64,000 nt of DNA from Hydractinia symbiolongicarpus (Eukaryota; Cnidaria; Hydrozoa; Anthoathecata; Hydractiniidae): NCBI RefSeq assembly GCF_029227915.1, contig NC_079878.1, forward strand, positions 20,671,501 to 20,735,500. The letters run 5' to 3'. This document shows positions 1-12,369 of this stretch, in pieces; positions within the stretch are counted from its first letter, which is position 1; each line of letters opens with the position of its first letter. The translations under genes were made by a program, and so were the position numbers. The notes beneath the pieces are model-generated. The model saw only the letters and a program-made list of their open reading frames with translations. It had not been told where the DNA came from and ran no database searches.

Positions 1-15
1 GTTCTGACTTTTTGT

Positions 16-512
16 TTGGTTGGACCTTTACATCACAAAGAAGAAAATCAAATCTCTTCAGGAATACTTGCAGAAGTGAATCTAATATCAACAACTGTTT
101 ATAAAGAAATGGAGAGAATTACTCATAAGAGTTTGTCCGCGTCTGGAGGAAACATAAAATTGTCTCAAAAAAGCGTGGCTCTAGAAATGCATCATAGCAC
201 CGAGCATGGCCCAAAAGCTCTTACGCATTCTGTTTGGTTTGGTTTTGCATAGCTTTAACATTGCAGTTTATTTTGCTAAAAATTAACGGTAAAAAGTAAC
301 GGCATTAAGGTTTGTGTTTTGTGATCTTAAAGATATTGAATTTTTCTTTTAGCAACGTTGCCACAAGCAGAAATAAAGCTAACTATACCGCTTTAGCACA
401 AATTCCTTTGTTCCTTGCCAAAAATAATGTTTTTTATATTTATCTAGTCGGGTGGACGGTCCTTTTGGGTTGTCTACCTACCCTATTAAAAGCGAATTAA
501 TGTCTTCCATAC
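16..512 (+). repeat. Long-inverted-repeat family, arm a (left-facing end)
   Basis: This is one copy of a dispersed repeat whose core reads GCCACAAGCAGAAATAAA, then CCAAAAATAATGTTTTTTATAT, then a CTAGTCGGGTGGACGGTCC segment (core 360-500). The outer part (16-300), with GGAGAGA-TTACT and AAATGCATCATAGCACCG, is matched in reverse complement at 11230-11530. The small frames here (16-252, 312-500) are therefore repeat sequence rather than genes. No transposase is linked to it. Confidence 0.7.
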
Positions 513-520
513 TCCGGCCT

Positions 521-2145
521 TACTTTGTGTTTTAAACTGATTATGTTGATTTCATTTGGTTTGAAGATTGTAGGCAGTCTTACTCGGTGAAAAAGGTTTG
601 TAAAAACATTATAAGGACAATTTAAAGTTGGAGTAGAGTAAAGCAGAGAGGGTTATCGTGGCAAATGTGAATATATCTTAATATCTACGAACACGGTTTT
701 TAACAAATGTTTCAGTATATCACATCAGCACAACATAGCCGGGGGCATTGGCCCAAGGTTTAGTTTATTGATTGGGTGTCTCCACTCTCTGGTGGAGGAT
801 TCTGGAGTATCCCATGCAGAGAAAGGTTGCTTTAAGAGTAAAAGGATGACCTAGAAACAAGGGCTTTGTCATAGGCACAAACCTTGTTTCTTTTACCCAT
901 TTCTCTTCCGATAAAGAAATTGATTAAGGATGGAATCCAAGCTAGCCGACCTGGCGTCAGCGGTCAGTCATTATTACGGGCCTCTTTATGACAGATAGGG
1001 GACCACTATATAAATTTTTCTAAATTTATTTCTTGGCCATGCTATCACATTTGTTAGGCGGAATTAAGAGAATACGTGCAGTGATTAGTAAGGTTGGAAA
1101 GGAAAGTTGCAAAGCGTGTTTCTTCATTGCTGAATGAGGCCAATTCACGTGTTGCATGGGTAATTATAACTGGTAGATAGAATGCACCTGTAATGTTTAG
1201 ATATAAATTGGTTGAGAGGACCACTGTGCTTCGGGTAATTAGCATAATGTACAGTTTGTTAGTAGCGAATATCTAATAAGGAAGAACTGCCATGCTAGAA
1301 ACGTCGAGCACACGGACCAATAATCTTGGACAAAAAAATTGAGTCAAAGGCAGTTTTTTCCTCATTTTTCAAATATGGACAAAAGGGTCAATGTGCGTTT
1401 CAGATGATAAACAACTTGTTTTTGTGAGATATGGCACGCACATGGTAAACCTGTGGTAAAAGGCTATAACCACTACGGTCCTATACGGCTTTAGCATAAA
1501 TATGAAATAAAAATCCCCGTGTTGCGATTTTTTTTTATTTAGTAAATTTTAGTGTAACGCTACGCTTTAGGAGAGAAAATGTATGAGCCGTAAAAAAGTG
1601 ATTTTTGTCTGCCAGTTATCCAAAAAATGAAATCTTTGTTCTAACACATACTACTTAGCAAAATACATGGATATAATATGGTTTTCTCAGAGCATATGTT
1701 TTTTTTCATTTTAAAACACTGAGAAATCGAAATATCTTCCTGAAATTATGCTTATTATCTTTCCCATTCTCTCATCTGCAATATTTCTCTTTAACATCTA
1801 GTAGTTTCCATTGTGAAAGAGTTTTATAAATTGGTTATTGAACGAATCTACTTCTTTTGAAGATCTTCTATCATAGTTTCACAGGATAGATTTTTTAAAA
1901 AAAATGAAAAAGCACTTGATGAAAAACGTTTTATCCTCTAGAACATAAAAAGATCTCATTTAAAACGCATCAATTCCTTGAGCAAACTTTTCATAACATA
2001 GGGTAACTATAAAATTTTCTGTAAAGTTTGATATCATCCCCAGCTAGTATTCACTTTCCCCACACGATTTAGATGATGGCTGCAACTTTGCCATGAATTG
2101 CAACTGTTCGTTACTTATTCGTTACTTGTTTGCTAGAATCCTTGG
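521..2145. other. No gene recognised
   Basis: The stretch is AT-rich non-coding sequence. No reading frame has recognisable protein features, and I see no RNA gene or clear tandem repeat. Its start (540-610) carries a faint copy of the 'cagacttactc' outer module of the inverted-repeat family. Confidence 0.5.
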
Positions 2146-2149
2146 TTGC

Positions 2150-2310
2150 TTTGTTTGTTATCAAAAAATGTGCAGTGTAATATCTATATTATAATGCCCA
2201 TATACGTCTGTCCGTCCGTCCGTCTGTCTGTTTCGCAAAATGGTAGTTTAGCTGCGATGGGCGAACCCGTGGATTTTCCCACGGGCTAACGACAAGTAAA
2301 GTATGTTTAC
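2150..2310 (+). repeat. TGACGTCA-type dispersed repeat, short fragment with GTCY microsatellite
   Basis: A short GTCTGTCC/GTCTGT run (about 2206-2232) is followed by a 'gggcgaacccgtgga...cccacgggc' hairpin-like stretch. The same layout, a GACA/GTCT run near a 'cccgtgg' segment, recurs at 48.6-48.9 kb and 60.77-60.85 kb. It is probably the end of the same non-autonomous element family. No coding sequence is seen. Confidence 0.45.
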
Positions 2311-2603
2311 ATAATAAACCTTTATATTTTACCATCATCAGTTAAGTCAGAAGTCAAAAATAGCTCTAGCTGATATAATTTCTATGTATGTTTGTATGTA
2401 AGGGTTGTAAATGTGAGATTAGAGACAACGAAGTATTTTCAGCTTTAATAATGATGTACTACAGAGATCTAAGAAATAATTTAGAACTTCTATATATTAT
2501 TTACATATATATGTTGGGTAGTGAAGAAAGTGTTACTTGCACGATAGCTTCTGCTTGGAAAAAGTTCAGAGAGTTACTTCTTTTGTCTTGTTGCTTAAGG
2601 TAA

Positions 2604-3269
2604 AATGTATATAAGTCGTATGATACCTGTATGCTATGTTGTATGGTAGTAATACACGGGCAGTGAAAATAAAGATCTTGATCATTTTAAAAGAAATAAT
2701 ATAAGAATCGTTAGGTCGTGGTGTAACATTAGTTTGAGAAATAGAAAGTGATCAAAAGAGCTAAGAAGAAGGGGAAGTATTTGTTGCATCAGAAATGTTA
2801 CCTAACAAGAAGATTGAGTAAGTGTGGCCTTTTATAAAAATAGAGGAGAATAATTAGCTAAGAAAGGTGTAGATTTCATAGTTCCTGGGACAAAGCCCAG
2901 ATGATACGGAATAAGGTGGGAGGCAAAAGACGGACTTGATGCACAGGAAGTCGAATTTGTAACTAACACAGTCTAGATCAGAGTTAAAAAAAGTGATTAT
3001 TATACCCCGTTCAGTAGCGAATGGAAACCTTGTGTAAATGGTATATATTTTGAAGTTTTATTCTGTCCTAAAATCTAGCTAGTTATATATATTATTGTAT
3101 GGCTGTATATCGGGTAGGTAGCTATGGTAAAATATATTGTTTTCTAAGCCTTGTCTTACATAAAAAAGGTAGATAAGATATATTGATTAACCGTTATGAG
3201 TGTAGCTAGCTAGCTAGCTCAACTACTAAAAGTTTCAACATGGGATAAAGAAAGAAGCATCACAGCTAT
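2604..3269. other. No gene; inner part of inverted-repeat element
   Basis: No coding sequence is supported. The segment 3030-3160 (TCTGTCCTAAAATCTAGCTAG, then TGTATGGCTGTATATCGG) is similar to 9845-9960 in the same orientation. A related inverted piece lies near 14950-15000. It is most simply the interior of the same element family. Confidence 0.4.
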
Positions 3270-3900
3270 CTGGTAATATTGGAGAAAAAGAGAATAATAA
3301 TAATAACTTGGTGCTGAGTTACTGATCTAGATTACAATAATCATGGAGATTCTTTCATATCACATACAAAGCCATTAGAGAAAACAAGGCAATAAACATT
3401 CCCTGCTTCGTTTAACACAAAAATTAGGATGGGGTTGTAAAAAGTTCCACGCCTTTTAAATTCCCTGCTTTTTAGGACATAAAAACAATGTGAAATGGAA
3501 ACACTAGACCCCAGGAACGTAGCATGTCACAAATTTCACTTAAATATGGTGGGCAGACGACCCGATAAGATCGTCCACCTGTCTAGATAAATATAAAAAA
3601 CATTATTTTTGGCAAATAACCATTGAACACACGATAAGGCAGCACGGTTAGGTTTATTTCTGCTTGTGGCTACTCTCAAAAAATATTTTACGCTGATAAA
3701 AAACACCATACAAACACCATGTCAAAACAAAAGAAGAAGTATATGGAAAAAAATGCGTCAAAACCTGAAGGTATAAACTGTTATATAAGTTTTCTCCAGG
3801 CGGGTGGACAATCTTTCTCCGGGAGTAAGTCTGCCCGCAATCTTTGAAATAAATGGAATCGATGATCAATTTAAAACACAAATTATCTGTGTTAATTCCC
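3270..3900 (-). repeat. Long-inverted-repeat family, arm b
   Basis: The core (3540-3670) reads in reverse: ATGGTGGGCAGACGACCCG, CATTATTTTTGGCAA, then GGTTTATTTCTGCTTGTGGC. The inner flank (3270-3540) matches 8065-8200 and 14475-14560 in reverse complement ('tctagtgtttcca'). The outer flank (3670-3900) is mirrored by 4170-4430, which makes a large palindrome with arm c. Confidence 0.7.
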
Positions 3901-4169
3901 GTCAGGATGTCAACAAACATATTTGAACGTGATTTACAAACAAGAAAACAAAAAGCATGGTTGAATAAGTTACATTTGAGGCTTACCTTCTTCTCATCTT
4001 CCAGTCATTCCCAGGCTCATTCTTGTTATGAAATTATTCTCTCAAATAAGAATAAAAAGAGCCAAGACCTGGACAATAACGTTGTAACAGAATATGAATG
4101 GGAGGAAAAAGGAAGTCCGAAATTTGAATAATTGAACGTACTGCATATACTCCTTCTTTCCTTTTTTGT

Positions 4170-4462
4170 AAGTCACATTTAAATGGATATTTTGACGTGG
4201 TGAAAACAGAAACTTTGTGTTTTAAACTGATCATTGATTTCATTTCTTCGAAGACTAAGGACAGACTTACTCCAAGAAAGAAAACAATTTAATGACGATA
4301 TTAACTATTAATTCTGATGCATCCGCTTTGATTTACTTATTCTCTTTATGGTTTTGATATGAAAAACAGATTTTCTTGCATGGTGTTTTTTTATCAACAT
4401 AGAATATTTGTTTGAGAGTCGCTACACGCAGAAATAAACCTAACCGTACTGCCTTATTTGCG
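4170..4462 (+). repeat. Long-inverted-repeat family, arm c
   Basis: This segment ends in CGCAGAAATAAACCTAACCGT (core fragment, 4420-4462). Its outer flank is the inverted copy of 3670-3900. Short translations from the two arms look alike (MESMINLKHKLSV against MKSMISLKHKVSV), which shows these frames are mirrored repeat sequence and not two genes. Confidence 0.65.
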
Positions 4463-4479
4463 TGCAATCATGCTGTGCT

Positions 4480-4750
4480 TATTATGCATAAGTGAGAAGA
4501 CTTGCTATCAGAGAGAAATGGAGGGAGAAGTTTGCCCGTCTGGGTAAGGTAAGTAAAGTTATTTTAAGACTGTCTACAAAACGTACATCAGTTAGTTAAC
4601 TTTACGACGGGTCTAAGATTTATTTGTTCTAGCTTTGGTTGTTGTAACTAGGTAAAATGAGAAACATAGTCTTGTTTACAGTGAAAATAGACACTGTGTG
4701 ACATGTATTTGTTAATAATAGAGTAAATTTTGAATTTTTATAGTACATGT
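4480..4750 (+). repeat. Dispersed repeat, third subfamily, copy 1
   Basis: The segment reads 'cagagagaaatgg...cccgtctgggtaaggtaagtaaagttattttaagac' and continues through 'acaaaacgtac' and 'gagaaacatagtcttgttta'. The same order of blocks appears at 12060-12345 and 36110-36420. No protein coding is seen. Confidence 0.5.
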
Positions 4751-4899
4751 TTATTACCCTAAAAATCTTAAATTTTTGCGTAAATATTTTTAAGATTTTT
4801 TATACAAGGATTGCAAAGATTATACAAATTCTGTGCTAGCCACATTTAGAACGCATATCCACACACAATTCACCCGTATTCAAGGAAACCCTGATAGGA

Positions 4900-5742
<843 letters not shown>

Positions 5743-6010
5743 ACAAATTTGTCCACCTGTTGCCTTCATTATGTAAAGCTTGAAATGTTGATCAAGTAAA
5801 TGTATGTCCTATACATTTACTTGTTTTCGTTATGTTATATGTATATGTTTTCGACAAACGCCTAAGGAGATATAAAGGTTTTAAAATTTTGCTGACGTCA
5901 ACACAGACCTCCAAAAACTGACAAAAATTATTTTTGATCTCCGTCAACGATGCAGGGCGGAATCTTTGAAATCGCCTGATGGAAGATGCTGCTAAGTTTA
6001 TGTCCAGGCT
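5743..6010. repeat. TGACGTCA-type dispersed repeat, fragment
   Basis: The segment contains 'acaaatttgtccacctgttgcc', 'cttgaaatgttgatcaagtaaatgta', 'gagatataaaggttttaaaattttgctgacgtcaa'. These blocks recur in the same order at 7060-7180, 49085-49190 and 60950-61340. The CCGT array sits exactly at its left edge. Confidence 0.6.
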
Positions 6011-7009
6011 AAAGCCTCGGAAAATTTCTATTTTCTCGAAAAGCAATAAAGATGTTTCATTTTAATCTTTGCCAATTTAATGACCAATCTGAACAGAGAT
6101 TGTGTACTCTTCGTATAAGATTTTGTTGTTCCCCCCTTGCTGGTCGGATTGGTCGCAGTAGCTTTATTGATGTAGCTTTGGAGCCAAACACTATTTTTTA
6201 AATTCGTATATTTTATTAGGTAAGAATTATTGTATATATAAGTGAGAAAACTGTGTTGAAAAAAACTCAATTTTTGGTGGTGACTTGGATCTCTTTTCGA
6301 TTGGTGCTGACACACCCATTTTTAAGTCGTGAACTTACTTAGCTATCAAGTTAGCTAGCTACATAAAATAGTGCTTTGATTAGAGTACTTTTTTTTCTTA
6401 AAGAACCAGCAACAAAATATCCATATTCTGATTTGAGTAATTTTTCCATGGCTGGACACTCAACTCCTGTTGGTATAGGAAAAAGAGAGACTAAAATAAC
6501 TTCCAAACGACACTGTTGGGCTACTTCTTTCAGATAAAAAGAAATTTACTTGCACAGGCTTTTTTTATATTATTTGCAGAAAAAGGCATGGATTTGTATC
6601 TTTTTAATAAGTTTCCTTTTCAAATCAAAGAGGCAAATAGAGGTTAAAGAGACAATAATTAAACAACTTTGATTTAATTCAGTTTATGTTAAAATTGTAT
6701 TCTTGTTTCTCATTTTTAAAACGCACTTTCTTTTTCAGATTAGCTGTTATCAAACCATGCACCATCAACATTTAAACAAATCTTCTACAGGAGAGTAAAT
6801 TCTAAAGGCCTAAATACTGAAATATTCAAATGCTAATATGTATTTATTGCTGAATTAATTAACAATGAACTACTTCATTCATTCAAATTGAGCTTGTTTA
6901 AAAGTTATTATATTCGAATCGCCAAGTTTATTCATAACAAGGTTTGTATTCTAGAATTTTCAAAATTTTCCTGATCAGTTTTAAAAACTATCCAGTTAAA
7001 TTTTTCTCC
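6011..7009. other. No gene recognised
   Basis: This is AT-rich sequence with short frames of low-complexity composition. I see no domain, splice-supported exon, RNA gene or tandem array. Confidence 0.5.
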
Positions 7010-7530
7010 GTTTTCAAGGTCTACTTCAAAGTTTCAAGTCGCAGGGCTTCTTGTTCAGAAATTTATACACCTTTTACCTTCATCATATAGATCTTGAAAC
7101 GCTGATCAAGAAAATGTATAGGATGTACTTCTGACAGACGGTCACAGAGATATTTGGGGTTTGAAGGTTTTTTGATAACGTCATCAACCCGTTCATTCCG
7201 AAACGGATTCGGGGACCCTGGTTTGGAAAACTTACCCAACTTGGTTTCAGGTGGTCCCTAGTTACCCAAGCGGTGAAAAATGAGTAACGTCATCACCTCG
7301 TTTCCAAGTTATTTGACATCAAAGTTTTAAGTGCACTGTAATGGCTTCATTAATTAAAATTAAGATATTGACGTTAAAGTAGTAATATTGACGTCGCGCC
7401 GTAACGTCAGGAAATTTAACATTTAAGACATAAGTTTTTCGGCTGCATCAAAGGAAAATGAACGTAACCACTTTGCCTGTAACAGACGCACACACACAGT
7501 CTCTGTATTTATATAAGAGATACTTTATCA
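7010..7530. repeat. TGACGTCA-type dispersed repeat, long copy
   Basis: It runs from 'gcagggcttcttgttcagaaattt' through 'cttgaaacgctgatcaagaaaatgtatagga', 'aacgtcatcaacccgttcattccgaaacgg', 'ttgacgtcgcgccgtaacgtca' to 'acagacgcacacacacagtctctgta'. 61230-61600 is a second copy with the same blocks in the same order and orientation. No coding sequence is seen. Confidence 0.75.
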
Positions 7531-7614
7531 AGTTATACCATTATGAAAAAGTGTCAATAAAAATATGCTTTCAAAAATTTTCGCTTAAATTTTTGATTAA
7601 AACTGCTTAAACTA

Positions 7615-8420
7615 CGTGTTTCGAAGAATACGGGCAGGCTTACACAGTAAGATAAAGAAGTTGTCCGACCGTCTAGAGAAAATTGAAATAAGCACTATAA
7701 TGGTCTTTGTCGCCTTACGTTCTCTCCATTTACCTCTATTTGCTTCTGCTTGTGGTTTTGACATTGTAGTTTTTACAAGCATTATTCAACATTAGGTTCC
7801 AGATAGCCGTTTTTGCTTGTCATTAAAAAGATTTTAAAAAGTTGAAGAGTTTTGAGAGAAAAAAAAGGCTTTCTTTTATGAATTGTTTTTTTAGTATTGG
7901 ATGTGTGTTTATACGACAAAGCTAGAGCATCGCCACAAGCATAAAGAAACCTAACCGTACCGCCTTATCGCATGTTCGATCGTTCATTACCAAAATAATG
8001 TTTATTATATTGATCTAGGCGGCTGGATGATCTTACCGGGTCTTTTGCCCACCATATTTAAAGGAAATGTGTTAGATTTTACATTCCTGAGTCTAGTGTT
8101 TCCACTTCACACATTACTTTTATGCTATGACAAGCAGGAATGTGGCAGGCATGAAAGTTTTGCTACCTGATCTTAGTTTTGGTGTTCAATAAGGCAGGGA
8201 ATGCTTATTGCATTGCTTTCCCTATTTCTAACCCTTTTCAAATGACTTGCAGGCACTTGAAGATATCTAAATGATTATGTCATCTAGGTCAACAGCCAAT
8301 TACTATATTATTATCCCCCTTTGCGATATTACAGGAATGGTTCAAACTATGTAGAAAGCATAAAGAGAATTTATAAGGGGCAGTCATCATATAGGTAGCT
8401 AGCTACATATATGCAACTTT
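7615..8420 (+). repeat. Long-inverted-repeat family, arm e
   Basis: The outer flank (7615-7930) is the reverse complement of about 17955-18480, sharing 'gcttctgcttgtgg', 'ttttgcttgtcatt' and 'ggctttcttttat'. The core lies at 7930-8065. The inner flank (8066-8420) is collinear with 14475-14830, sharing 'attgcattgctttccct' and 'tcatcataggtagctagctacat'-like blocks. It is one of the longest-preserved arms. Confidence 0.7.
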
Positions 8421-10854
8421 TTCCTTTATTGCGTTCATTGACCTGAATGATGCATTCTATTTTGTTCCTATTTACCAAGCCACCAGAAATACTTGCAGTC
8501 TTTTGGTGACAAATGTATTCAGTATGTTATAGACCTGCTATGAGGGTTTTTACATCCTATTCTCACATTTGAGAAATACAGGTTGTGTGTCTGTCATATC
8601 TGTAGATGATTTATTTGCAATGAGCTAGCAATAATGACCGTTCTCCCAATGTTAAAAAAGCTTTTGGAATTCTCAGATCACTGGGTTCACTTAATTCTCT
8701 ATCAGATATATAGCCAAAATCATAGGTAATATGGTTGCCAGTTTTCCTACAGTAACATTAGGACTTTTTTCTATCGTGAACTGGAAAAAGTTAAGATCAA
8801 GGGCTTGAAAGAAAATAAGCATAATTATGAGGTTGTTGTAAGGCTTTTGATGTAAGGGTAACATAAAGCAAATGCCATGGTGAAAGGATAACTCCTCCTG
8901 TTCCAGACATATATCTTTCTTCTGATGCTTGTCGTCTAGGGTGGGGGATTGATGACGGTGTTAATCCTTTAGTAGGAAAATATCTTCCAGAAGAATTAGA
9001 CCACATTAACGCTCTAGGATACACAAAATAGCTATACAAACATACCTTAGAAATAGTGTTTTTATGCATGTTATAATAAAATTAGACCACTGTTGTCTCC
9101 TATTTGAACAAGAAAGGAGTGATCCGCTCTGAAAGGTTTAATGATGTGGCACGAGAAATCTGGCTCTGGTGCTATGCATAGATAATGTTATTGCAGATGA
9201 AATCTCCCCAGATAGATCTGACTCTACAGAATAGAAGTTGAATCCTGATATATTTTCATACATTACCAAGGTAATTGCATGTGATGCCTTTTTGCAAACA
9301 TGGATGGATAAATTATATTACATCTTTATTTCTTTTAGTGTACATCGGAAATTGTTAAACACTTTAATACTGTACATAAGACATTAACCGATGGATCAAA
9401 CACTATTTCTGGACATTAAGATTTAAAAGACTTTACGCCACACAGGTGTCCAGCCGCATCGAAAAAAAGGCCTATGCTCAACAGTTATGTTTAATTGTTT
9501 GTGCAGCGGCCCTATGGGAAAATTATATATGCATGAATATATCATGAAATAAGCTGTTTCTGTACATAAGATATTTAAACATATTTGCTTTGTTGGTGCC
9601 ACATGGACTATGATTATCTGTATTAGAGAAATTGAAAATTGGGATATCGTAAAAGAAAATTGTTTTTTAACCAAGTCATTAGGACAGTTGTTATAAGAAA
9701 TCATTTATTAAAAGCTCCAAAGGATTCCTTCATTGACAATTATATTTTTATATGTTGTGGAGAATAAGAGTTCTATATCAAGTCATTTGCCACCTATAAT
9801 TGAGGATATTTTAAAAGTAGAAACTTTACATATGTCAAGATGTAATTTAAAGCTTAAGGTGTTATGCTGTCCTAAGATCTAGCGAGCTACATGTATTCAT
9901 GTATGGCTCTATATCGGCTAAATAGTAATGGAAAAGTACATTATTTTGTAATACATACTTTTTGTTTAACATGCACAAGATGCCATCTTTAACTATAGAT
10001 GGAGATGTAAACTTACTTATCACATATTATAATCTGAAATAACATAAAAACGAACACGTTGTCATATTTCTCCAACCTGCTACTCAAAATCGATTTTCCC
10101 AGTCATCTTTTTTTGCTGTGTGATACCAAAATTTTCCATTTTCGACAATATTGTTTTCCTTTCATAAGTGAAATGCATTAAAATTGAAATTTTAATGCCG
10201 CCTTCTGGAATAGCCAACGTTCTTTGAATGAGATTTTCAACTGTCCCAGTAACGGATATGTCTACATGAATGAAGTAAAATACAGATCTTGAAAATTCTT
10301 TTGATACTTATCTCCTTTATGACTGTTACTTATATACTTATATTTCCGTTACTATCAATTTTTGCTGTCAATGAATTTTTCTTATTTTGGAAATGAATGA
10401 AAAAATTTCTGCAACTTCTTTTCTATTTTAATCATTGGTTTTCACTATGCGATTGTTCGTGACACAAATTTGTCTTAATTATTTTGTAATACACAATCAC
10501 GAAGACATTGTGGACTGGTTGAAGGGCACTGGTGAAATAAACTGTTGTTAGCTAATATAACACTCGAAAAACTGTTGTTTGTAACATTACTTTAGTTTGA
10601 TATTGTTATGAAAAAATAAGTTAGAAACTTTAAAAATGCTTGTCCTTGTAATCTGACTGTAAACTGTACTAAGTTCCTTAATAGCAAATTTAGGGTTTAG
10701 AAAGTAACGTCGCTTGGAGAAGAATCCATATTTTAGTCCTTTCTCAACTCCACAGGATAAAAAGGACTGATAAGGCGGCAACATATTTTAAGGAGTCAGT
10801 TGTGAAATTTCGAAAAGGTTGTTGTTGACGTTATCAAAAACATTGAAAACAAAT
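8421..10854. other. No gene recognised; repeat-derived in part
   Basis: No frame carries a recognisable domain. The piece at 9845-9960 repeats 3030-3160. The rest is AT-rich single-copy-looking sequence within this window. Confidence 0.45.
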
Positions 10855-11530
10855 TTTCATTATGTTTATATACATATTATTATGATCAGCACTTCAAGAT
10901 CAAATATGTATAACTTGTTAATTTTTTCTGACTTTACATCACAAGACAACGCATTATAATGATGTCAAAACATCGCAAAAAAAAGAAGTGTCCTGCACTT
11001 ATTCTTTCTTAAATAATGAGTTGCAACAAGCCTAGAGCAGAGTACCGAAGACATATATTCGCTTTAAATACGGTGGGCAGACAACCCGAAAGGACCGTCC
11101 ACCCGACTAGATAAATATAAAAAACATTATTTTTGGCAAGGAGTAAATTAATCCCCGCTCAGGTGGTACGGTTAGCTTTATTTCTGCTTGTGGCGGCGTT
11201 GTTACGAAAAATTTAAAATCTTTAAAAGCACAATATAGTGGTATTTTCTATATAAGAAAAGACTTTTTATCCCAAAAAACTACAATGCCACAAGCAGAAG
11301 CAAACCAAACCGTATTCGTGAGACCCTGTGAGTGTTTCGCGGTGCTATGATGCATTTCCAGGAACACGCTCCTATAATAGGTTTTTACTTTCTCCAGACG
11401 GGTCTGAAAATACTCACTAGTAAATCTCTCCACTTCTTCTTAAAGAAATTCTTATATTAATTTTTTTTCGAGAAGTTCTCCTGACGTATCTGATTTTTGT
11501 TTTTGTGATGTAAGAAGCCGAGTGAGTGTG
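10855..11530 (-). repeat. Long-inverted-repeat family, arm f
   Basis: The core is 11060-11197 in reverse. The outer part (11200-11530) is the inverted copy of 16-350. The inner part (10855-11060) is the inverted copy of 22365-22560, sharing 'gacatcattata' and 'gatgtaaagt'. Its homologies to arms a and i cover the whole element end. Confidence 0.7.
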
Positions 11531-11885
11531 ACAAAAAAATAGTTAGGTTTGGATCCCAATTTAATTTATAAAATGGCTCTCTGAACAGTAGGACTGAAAG
11601 CGCTTACTTTACTAATTTCCCCTATAAAAAACTAGACATATTTCTTGTATTTTATCAATTTATGCTTCAAACAAAATAGAAGATCTATTAAAGGAGAACT
11701 ACTTTGCTCATCACTAACATAAGGTAAATGACAATAGCTGTTGCATTTTTAGATTCTTTATGATCAATATGTCCAACTAACGAATCTTCTGCTTTATGCA
11801 CTCCAACTGCATGTGAATCGTTGTCCAGTTTTCGACTCTATCGTCTTTCTTGCAATTTGAGCATGTTTATCACTAATACATTGCC
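11531..11885. other. No gene recognised
   Basis: AT-rich sequence between repeat arm f and a tRNA-like segment. I see nothing supportable in it. Confidence 0.4.
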
Positions 11886-11952
11886 GCACGTAGTGTAGTA
11901 GGTCCGTCTGCGGCCTCCAGTTCTGCGGACCGCGGATCGAATCCCGCTCTCT
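11886..11952 (+). repeat. tRNA-like segment (possible SINE head or tRNA pseudogene)
   Basis: CGTAGTGTAGTAGGTCCGTC resembles a pol III A box region. GGATCGAATCCC, about 50 bases downstream, is one base from the B box consensus GGTTCGAATCCC. Together with 'gcggcctccagttctgcggaccgc' this suggests a decayed tRNA-derived sequence. A full cloverleaf cannot be drawn confidently, so a functional tRNA is unlikely. Confidence 0.35.
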
Positions 11953-12059
11953 ATATAAGATCTACTTTGCAGAGAAAATGTCCGTCATCTTACTTCGAAA
12001 TATATTTGCTTTGAAAAAACGTCCAACTTGTCAAGAACTGATTTTGGACTATTTTGCTT

Positions 12060-12345
12060 ATGTATAAGAGGAGAGACTTCCTCAGAGAGATAGCCCGCAC
12101 ATCTGGATAACTTAAATAACCTTACTTTAAGATTTTAGCTGCAAACGTATACCTTTAACCACACGACGGAACTGCGTAATGCATTTTGGTTTTTTTTCGC
12201 TTGTGGCTCAGCACTGTAAATTTTCAAACAAGAAACATATTCCCGCCAAATAACGATATGAAATAGAGATAGGGCATATTGTTTCAACGGCACATTAAAA
12301 TTGTAACACTTTTGATTAGATTTTAGATTCAGATTTTCACACACA
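12060..12345 (+). repeat. Dispersed repeat, third subfamily, copy 2
   Basis: Collinear with 4480-4750 and 36110-36420: 'cccgcacatctggataactta', 'ttttagctgcaaacgta', 'gatatgaaatagagatagggcatat', 'acattaaaattgtaaca'. It also contains 'cgcttgtggc' from the inverted-repeat family core. The minus-strand frame at 12135-12344 falls inside this repeat and is not a gene. Confidence 0.45.
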
Positions 12346-12369
12346 GGACAAAAAGTACAACATGATTAT

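Noticed and set aside
3853-4243. Two overlapping-looking small genes on opposite strands with similar N-termini
   Set aside because: They are the two arms of a palindromic repeat; the similarity comes from the inverted DNA.
11886-11952. Functional tRNA gene
   Set aside because: The B box is near consensus, but a full acceptor stem and D arm cannot be formed; better explained as a tRNA-derived remnant.
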